Of a stretch of 9,569 nucleotides of DNA, positions 5,651 through 9,569 are shown in pieces. Position 1 is the stretch's first letter. Each line of letters begins with the position of its first letter. Location of the stretch: the NCBI GenBank assembly GCA_031274045.1, contig JAISQS010000158.1, forward strand, positions 1 through 9,569, given 5' to 3'. A program made the position numbers and the translations under genes. The notes under the pieces are model-generated. The model was not told the DNA's origin, ran no database searches, and worked only from the letters and a program-made list of their open reading frames with translations. This DNA comes from Planctomycetaceae bacterium (GTDB lineage Bacteria > Planctomycetota > Planctomycetia > Pirellulales > Thermoguttaceae).

Positions 5651-7831
5651 TTATGCCGACTTCGGAATTTTCTTGTCTTTCTCCTTCTCCTTCTCCTTCT
5701 CCTTCTCCTTCTCCTTCTCTTTATCCTTCTCTTTATCTTTATCTTTATCTTTATCTTTATCTTTATCTTTATCTTTATCTTTATCTTTATCTTTATCTTT
5801 ATCTTTATCTTTATCTTTATCTTTATCTTTATTCTGTTCTTTTAATTTTTTGAATTTTTCCAAAGCTGCTCTATAAACTTTTGCTTCGGGTGCGATTTTT
5901 ACGGCTTTTTGTTGTATTTCGATTGCTTTATCGTATTGTTTATCGAGGATGTAGACGTGTGCTTGTGTATCGAGGTATGTTGGGTCGTCGGGTTCGTTCT
6001 TGATGGTGAATTCGATTAAATCTCTCGCGACGGCAAATTCGCCGTTTACGTTTGCCAGCAGCCATGCGACTTGGTTGCAGGCGACGTGTTGTGGTTCGTT
6101 GTCTGAGACTACTTTTTGGTAAATGTTGGCGATGGCACTTTCGAGCATACTTGTCAATTGACCTCTTGTGCCGATAACTGCGTTTACGGTGTTGACAATC
6201 GGCGAGTTCAATTCGTAAAGTTTATGCCGCAAGATGAGCGTATCGATTTCAAAAGGATCTTTTGTCAGCGTTTTGTCTACGAGTTCTTTCACTGTTTTCC
6301 AATCTTCTTTTTCCGCAGCTAACTGTGCTTTAAATGATAATTTTTGTACTTCTAATTTTGCAATACGTTCACTTGAATCGCCGAAAGTATTTTTGTATTG
6401 TTCCGAATCGTACACAGCCGCGCATTTTTCAAGGCACTCAATTGCGGCGGTTAAATCCATCGACAGATGTTTTATTCTTGCGAGTGTCATGTACGCAGCC
6501 GTTTTAAGTCTCGTGGTGGGAGCGTCGCTTTCTACTATTAACTTCAAATGTTGCTCAGCCCAAGAAAACTTTTGCTTGACATCAAGAACCGATGCCGCAA
6601 GATAATGTTCAGACAACTCACTACCTTCAAACTCTGAGAAAAGCGTAACGGGTTGATCACGCGTCTGCTTTTGCCGCAGTGCCAACGCAGCCGCCAAAGT
6701 CTTATCACGTTCCTCTATCAAACCAAGATCATCCTGCAACTCCGCAAGCGAACACAACACGAGAATATCAATAAAATAACCCGGCTTGATCACGCTGTAC
6801 GACGGGTCTTTTTGGAATGTACTTAAATCGTCAGCGTATTTTTTCAATCTATCTTCAAATGATTTTGACTTGGGCAATTTGACCGGATACTCTGCCAATT
6901 TGCCCGCATTTTTCGCTTGCAATTCGGCTTCACGTTCCGCCGCTTTTTTCGCGGCATCAACATCTAACCGCAAAGAAGCATAATCACGCACCAACACAAA
7001 CAACGGCTCATCGCCGCTATTTTCAAAAATCCGTAACATCGTTCGTTGCCATTTATCGCGGTTTGCTATCGATGTAGGCGCAACAGACAACAAACTCTTC
7101 GCCGCCTCAATCCGCATCGTTTTATCTTTGTCAAATCGGGCAATCCGGCAAAGTGTCGTCAACCCCTCACCATCAGTAAAAAAACCGGGCAACGGAACCG
7201 CCAACATCCATATATATGTCAACTTCACATTGGGATCATTCTCCGACGCATACAGCATTGTCACTTCACGAACCGCTTCGTTTTCATTATCGCGCAATAT
7301 CTGCTCCAACCGACTCAATATCAACTCCGCCCGCCGCGCTATCTCAACATCATCACTACGCAACGCCTCACGCAACTCTGACTCCGCTATCGCGCCAATC
7401 TGCAACAAACGATTCTCCGCACGCTCCCGAACAACAAAACTCTCATCACCAAGCTTCTGAATCAACTTCGGTAACTCAACATTGACCGATGACATTGCCG
7501 GATCAATTTTCTGTTGTGTATTTTTTTGAGTCTCGTTTGGTTGTGTGTTTTGTGGAGTTGTCGGGTCATTATTTTCGTTTTTGTTATCTTTGGCATCTGT
7601 GTTTTTATTTTTGTCCGCGTCATTTTTTTCAGCGGCATCAGGTTTGGCAACAGGTGCGTTGACATCTGCGGTGTTATCCTGCGCGAGTGATGCCGCTATT
7701 GATTCTGTCAAAAAAAACAGACCAATAACCGCAACAAAACAGCAAGCAAAATACGCGTCCGATAACAATGAATACGTTGTTATAGGATCGTTTATTGAGT
7801 TAGTGTTTATATGTATTTTTCGTTTTTTCAT
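5651..7831 (-). CDS. Exported HEAT/TPR-repeat protein with Lys-Asp/Lys-Glu tail
   Basis: This 726-residue scaffold-like protein has no recognisable catalytic motif. A hydrophobic segment at about 26-45 followed by AASLAQ (46-51) is a signal peptide or anchor, so the protein is probably periplasmic or membrane-attached. Residues 52-112 are a low-complexity Asn/Asp/Lys/Thr/Gln linker. Residues about 117-250 form helical repeats of HEAT type (for example VVRERAENRLLQIG at 133-146 and TMRIEAAKSLLSV at 238-250). Residues about 350-470 and 495-540 look like degenerate TPR helices. The clearest TPRs are at about 585-652 (AWLLANVNGEFAVARDLIEF, then DKQYDKAIEIQQKAVKIAPE). Residues 668-719 are a run of 16 KD pairs, then mixed and six KE pairs, ending KDKKIPKSA. 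The tail is encoded by a hexanucleotide repeat. No Shine-Dalgarno is seen, but ATG 7831 is the only Met before the hydrophobic segment. A role in binding or assembling partner proteins is an inference from the repeats. Confidence 0.85.
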   Translation of the reverse strand: MKKRKIHINTNSINDPITTYSLLSDAYFACCFVAVIGLFFLTESIAASLAQDNTADVNAPVAKPDAAEKNDADKNKNTDAKDNKNENNDPTTPQNTQPNETQKNTQQKIDPAMSSVNVELPKLIQKLGDESFVVRERAENRLLQIGAIAESELREALRSDDVEIARRAELILSRLEQILRDNENEAVREVTMLYASENDPNVKLTYIWMLAVPLPGFFTDGEGLTTLCRIARFDKDKTMRIEAAKSLLSVAPTSIANRDKWQRTMLRIFENSGDEPLFVLVRDYASLRLDVDAAKKAAEREAELQAKNAGKLAEYPVKLPKSKSFEDRLKKYADDLSTFQKDPSYSVIKPGYFIDILVLCSLAELQDDLGLIEERDKTLAAALALRQKQTRDQPVTLFSEFEGSELSEHYLAASVLDVKQKFSWAEQHLKLIVESDAPTTRLKTAAYMTLARIKHLSMDLTAAIECLEKCAAVYDSEQYKNTFGDSSERIAKLEVQKLSFKAQLAAEKEDWKTVKELVDKTLTKDPFEIDTLILRHKLYELNSPIVNTVNAVIGTRGQLTSMLESAIANIYQKVVSDNEPQHVACNQVAWLLANVNGEFAVARDLIEFTIKNEPDDPTYLDTQAHVYILDKQYDKAIEIQQKAVKIAPEAKVYRAALEKFKKLKEQNKDKDKDKDKDKDKDKDKDKDKDKDKDKDKDKDKEKDKEKEKEKEKEKEKEKDKKIPKSA
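5676..5722. other. 47-nt uninterrupted homopyrimidine/homopurine tract
   Basis: On the + strand every base from 5676 (after the G at 5675) to 5722 (before the A at 5723) is C or T; the coding strand is therefore pure purine. Most of it is CTCCTT repeated, which reads nearly as a mirror repeat, the arrangement that can form intramolecular triplex (H-DNA). It encodes the KE part of the tail. The structure is a prediction. Confidence 0.6.
5681..5830 (-). repeat. Hexanucleotide microsatellite encoding the KD/KE tail
   Basis: The 150 bases are 25 hexamers in frame. On the + strand CTCCTT occurs six times (5681-5716), then CTCTTT, ATCCTT, CTCTTT (5717-5734), then ATCTTT sixteen times without interruption (5735-5830). 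On the coding strand these read AAAGAT (Lys-Asp) and AAGGAG (Lys-Glu). Gain or loss of units keeps the frame and changes only tail length. The AAAGAT block has no silent variation at all, which suggests recent expansion by slippage. Confidence 0.95.
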
Positions 7832-7884
7832 AAAGATTTTAATGTACGTTGTGGATGTTTTTGTTTGGGGTTCGGGATTGATTG

Positions 7885-8943
7885 TTAGTTATCTTTTGGT
7901 TTTTGTTTTAGTTTATCGAGTGCGTCTTTTACTTGGGTGTCTTTTGGTTTGATTTTCAAAAATAGGCGGTAGTAGAGTGATGCGTTTTTTATATCATTTT
8001 TTGCTGCGTAGTGATCGCCCAATGCCTTCAATGCTTCGTGGCATTGTTTATCGGCATCGTAACTTTTTTTCCACCATTCGATCATTTTTTCTTCTTCGTC
8101 TTCTGCTTTTGCGATGAAGCCTAATGCGACCATTGGTCTTGAGTCTTTTGGTTTCATTTCGAGGCATTGTTGAAATGTTTTTTTTGCGTCGTCGTGTAGT
8201 TTTAGTTTAGCTTGTGCGGTGCCGATTCCGTAGAGTGCGAGGAAGTTGTTTGGGTTATGTTTGAATGCTTTTTTGTAGCTGGCTTCTGCTTCTTCAAATT
8301 TATTTTCTGACATTAGTTTTGTTGCGGCGTTGTATGCGGCGTTGGAATCTCCTACATCTTTTATGGTTACGGGTATGACGGCGGGTTCGGTTTTTTGTGT
8401 TAAGAGTTTTTTTGCGTCTTGTGCTTTTTGGTTGTCGGTGTTATTTGCGGACAATTTTATTGACGGATTTTTTGGGCGTTTCGGAAAGCCTTCAACTTTG
8501 TCACACGTTACAAAATTGCCGACTTCATCAAACGTGAAATCCCAACAGTAAACCAAACATTCCTTACCTTCCGCAATCGCTTCGCATTGGTAACGGATGG
8601 TGTACTGTTTCCGGTTATTTTTTTTCACGTCTCCCCATTCAAGAGATCGACGCAAAATTACCGGAAAATTTTTCGATATGTAATTGTCAACATACCCCAT
8701 CAATTTCGCCTTCTCCGGCGAAGGTGTACTTGGATCAAGCAACCAGCTCTCTTGCGAAACCGCGCTCTTGGACAATACAAGAAAAAGCATCGGAATCAAC
8801 AATACAAGTAAAATTTTGATTGCAAACTTACTGTACTGTCTGTTAATGATTCCTATGATCTTGTCAAAGTTATTGGCATTGTTTGTTGCCGGACAGGTCT
8901 GACAACATACCGTACTAATTTTTCGTTGCGCAAAAATACTCAT
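7885..8943 (-). CDS. Membrane-anchored TPR-repeat protein, function unknown
   Basis: I place the start at the ATG at 8943, giving 352 aa, because AAAGGAG (8951-8957) lies 7 nt upstream. The frame stays open back to an ATG at 9051 (388 aa), but that ATG has no ribosome binding site and the extension runs through a hairpin. In the 352-aa numbering, a cytoplasmic N-terminus with three cysteines (13, 14, 17) is followed by a hydrophobic segment at about 41-60 ending SAVSQ, a signal anchor or signal peptide. Residues about 68-155 form an unrecognised domain with four Cys (120, 129, 133, 147) and the phrase FTFDEVGNFVTCDKVEGFP (137-155). Then come four TPRs at about 203-232, 236-266, 270-300 and 305-334. 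It probably acts as an envelope protein-protein interaction module. It is the first gene of the four-gene minus-strand run, 53 bp before the HEAT/TPR gene. Confidence 0.85.
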   Translation of the reverse strand: MSIFAQRKISTVCCQTCPATNNANNFDKIIGIINRQYSKFAIKILLVLLIPMLFLVLSKSAVSQESWLLDPSTPSPEKAKLMGYVDNYISKNFPVILRRSLEWGDVKKNNRKQYTIRYQCEAIAEGKECLVYCWDFTFDEVGNFVTCDKVEGFPKRPKNPSIKLSANNTDNQKAQDAKKLLTQKTEPAVIPVTIKDVGDSNAAYNAATKLMSENKFEEAEASYKKAFKHNPNNFLALYGIGTAQAKLKLHDDAKKTFQQCLEMKPKDSRPMVALGFIAKAEDEEEKMIEWWKKSYDADKQCHEALKALGDHYAAKNDIKNASLYYRLFLKIKPKDTQVKDALDKLKQKPKDN

Positions 8944-8950
8944 AATTTGG

Positions 8951-8957
8951 CTCCTTT
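8951..8957 (-). promoter_or_regulatory. Ribosome binding site deciding the start of the TPR gene
   Basis: On the - strand AAAGGAG lies 7 nt before the ATG at 8943. It selects this start over the in-frame upstream ATG at 9051. GGAGCCAA (8954 to 8947) can also pair with TTGGCTTC (8986 to 8979) in the leader, allowing one G.U pair, so access to the site could be controlled by RNA folding. Confidence 0.7.
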
Positions 8958-8972
8958 GTTCAAAAAAATTTA

Positions 8973-9009
8973 GAGGACGAAGCCAATATAGCTTGTAAAC
9001 TTCGTCCTC
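8973..9009 (-). promoter_or_regulatory. Leader stem-loop followed by a T-run, upstream of the TPR gene
   Basis: GAGGACGAAG and CTTCGTCCTC (8973-8982 and 9000-9009) form a perfect 10-bp stem with a 17-nt loop. On the - strand it is followed by TAAA and then seven T (8968 to 8962), 4 nt beyond the stem. This resembles an intrinsic terminator or attenuator placed in the 5' leader, just before the ribosome binding site. The gap before the T-run and the AT content make it a weaker terminator than usual. Its right arm overlaps the segment able to mask the ribosome binding site, so it could equally act as an anti-sequestor. Confidence 0.5.
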
Positions 9010-9117
9010 AACTACAACGTTACCTTGTCTGGCGACTTGCCAATTTAACAATTTGTATTTACGTTTCCGCAGGTGAATTTTTATTGAGATAATTAGACTT
9101 TCGAATTTAGTTTTTTA

Positions 9118-9145
9118 ATTCTATTATCTTCGACAACTTTGTCAA
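9118..9145 (-). promoter_or_regulatory. Candidate sigma70-type promoter of the TPR gene or operon
   Basis: On the - strand a perfect -35 TTGACA (9145 to 9140) and a -10 TAGAAT (9123 to 9118; one mismatch from TATAAT) are separated by 16 bp. The predicted start near 9111 gives a leader of about 165-170 nt before the ATG at 8943. This is the best promoter match I found in the window and would serve the whole minus-strand run. Confidence 0.45.
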
Positions 9146-9191
9146 CTTCGCACAAAATCCGAAACAATCAAAAAAATTTACGCCAAAGAGC

Positions 9192-9205
9192 GCGAAGGTC
9201 TTCGC
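9192..9205. repeat. Short palindrome in a CGCCAAAGAGCGCGAAG-type repeat
   Basis: GCGAAG (9192-9197) and CTTCGC (9200-9205) flank a 2-nt spacer. The surrounding bases from 9180 (ACGCCAAAGAGCGCGAAG) resemble the widespread intergenic 'cgccaaagacgcaaag' type of sequence found in several bacterial phyla. This resemblance is from memory and not from a search. Confidence 0.5.
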
Positions 9206-9229
9206 AAAATTCACAAGGAATTTTTTGTC

Positions 9230-9302
9230 AACAGATTTTACAGATTTAACAGATTCGGATTTAACAGATTCGGATTGTACAGATTCAGATTAAACAGCAG
9301 AT
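9230..9302. repeat. 15-bp tandem repeat (TTAACAGATTCGGAT) with degenerate flanks
   Basis: TTAACAGATTCGGAT occurs twice exactly (9246-9260, 9261-9275), then as TGTACAGATTCAGAT (9276-9290). Partial ACAGATTT and CAGATTA units lie on each side. It is not coding. The ACAGATT period is a known style of simple intergenic repeat in environmental bacteria. Confidence 0.8.
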
Positions 9303-9329
9303 TAGTTTTGGTTATTATTGGTGTGTTGT

Positions 9330-9480
9330 CCTCGTTATGCCACACGAGTCATAAACGCATTCGCGTGACGTTAGCGGCGGGGGCTTGCCCCCTCGTTATA
9401 CCACACATCTTTTAAGATGTTTTTCTTCTTGAGAATACGAAATAAACAAAATATACGAAACATAACGAAATAAATTTTTA
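9330..9480. repeat. Rearranged composite repeat element, copy 3
   Basis: The modules of copy 1 recur in a different arrangement. CCTCGTTATGCCACAC (9330-9345) comes first, then CGTTAGCGGCGGGGG (9369-9383; one mismatch from 83-97). GGGGGCTTGCCCCC (9379-9392) can fold on itself. A second CCTCGTTATACCACAC (9391-9406) is identical to 162-177. A 7-bp stem ACATCTT/AAGATGT (9405-9420) follows, then GAGAATACGAAATAAAC (9431-9447), the start of the palindromic core. Only the left arm of the core is clear before the window ends, so this copy may be truncated or continue degenerately to 9569. Confidence 0.7.
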
Positions 9481-9569
9481 ACGCTAAACACGCTAAAAAA
9501 CGAAATTCGCGAAAGTGATTTTAAAAGTGTTTATTTTTAGTGTTTATTAAATTTTCGCGCATTTTGTAT

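Larger units (their letters stand above)
9052..9569. other. Gene-free region with regulatory leader and repeats
   Basis: No convincing reading frame was found. The part nearest the TPR gene holds its promoter and leader. It is followed by a palindrome at 9192-9205, a 15-bp tandem repeat (9246-9290), the rearranged repeat element (9330-9480), and an AT-rich tail with loose inverted repeats such as TAAACACGCTAAAA (9485-9498) against TTTTAGTGTTTA (9535-9546). Confidence 0.6.

Noticed and set aside
5532..5876. Plus-strand frames through the repeat giving FS/SL-rich and YL-rich proteins
   Set aside because: They are mirror readings of the KD/KE hexamer repeat of the minus-strand gene. Their composition comes from the repeat alone, and the opposite strand carries the convincing HEAT/TPR protein.
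7046..7485. Overlapping plus-strand frames of about 90-110 aa
   Set aside because: They are antisense to the HEAT region of the 726-aa gene, overlap each other in different frames, and show no domain or ribosome binding site.
9030..9042. TGGC/GCCA hairpin in the leader as part of a riboswitch aptamer
   Set aside because: The stem is only 4 bp, and the leader does not match any riboswitch consensus I know.
9330..9480. CRISPR-like or IS element
   Set aside because: Repeats are few, unevenly spaced and partly inverted, with no regular spacers and no transposase frame.

Overview
The window looks like AT-rich bacterial chromosomal DNA, most likely from a low-GC member of the Planctomycetota. This is an inference. 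It rests on three things: several exported or membrane-anchored TPR/HEAT-repeat proteins next to a PP2C-type phosphatase, a long membrane protein ending in the pseudopilin-like 'ALELYQRENGQYPDKLEVL' module common in planctomycete proteins, and only occasional Shine-Dalgarno sequences. No phage, IS transposase, CRISPR array, rRNA or tRNA is visible.

Layout. Positions 1-377 carry no supported complete gene; they hold a composite inverted-repeat element (about 83-341). Two genes then run on the + strand: a 550-aa membrane-anchored protein with a pseudopilin-like C-terminus (378-2030), and a secreted GDSL/SGNH esterase of the PAF-acetylhydrolase Ib type (2248-3051). A second copy of the repeat element fills the convergent gap at 3060-3220. 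Four genes follow on the - strand, read from right to left: a membrane-anchored TPR protein (8943 to 7885), an exported HEAT/TPR protein with a long Lys-Asp/Lys-Glu tail (7831 to 5651), a membrane-anchored PP2C-family Ser/Thr phosphatase (5552 to 4302) and argC (4258 to 3242). Their gaps are 53, 98 and 43 bp, so they could be one transcription unit, with a plausible sigma70-type promoter at 9118-9145. Positions 9052-9569 carry no gene; they contain the leader of the last gene, a 15-bp tandem repeat, and a third, rearranged copy of the repeat element.

How the genes might work together. Only argC (arginine biosynthesis) and the PP2C phosphatase have clearly assignable biochemistry. The two TPR proteins and the phosphatase, which itself has a TPR-like tail, could form an envelope-associated scaffold and signalling group, but nothing in the sequence proves it.

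Most unusual signals. (1) Synonymous codon use has a strong internal polarity: the 5' parts of genes use codons ending in G/T and the 3' parts codons ending in A/C, on both strands. (2) There is a family of long palindromic intergenic elements built from shared modules. (3) A hexanucleotide repeat encodes an approximately 50-residue KD/KE tail. (4) The TPR gene has a structured leader in which two mutually exclusive hairpins can be drawn, one of which covers the ribosome binding site.
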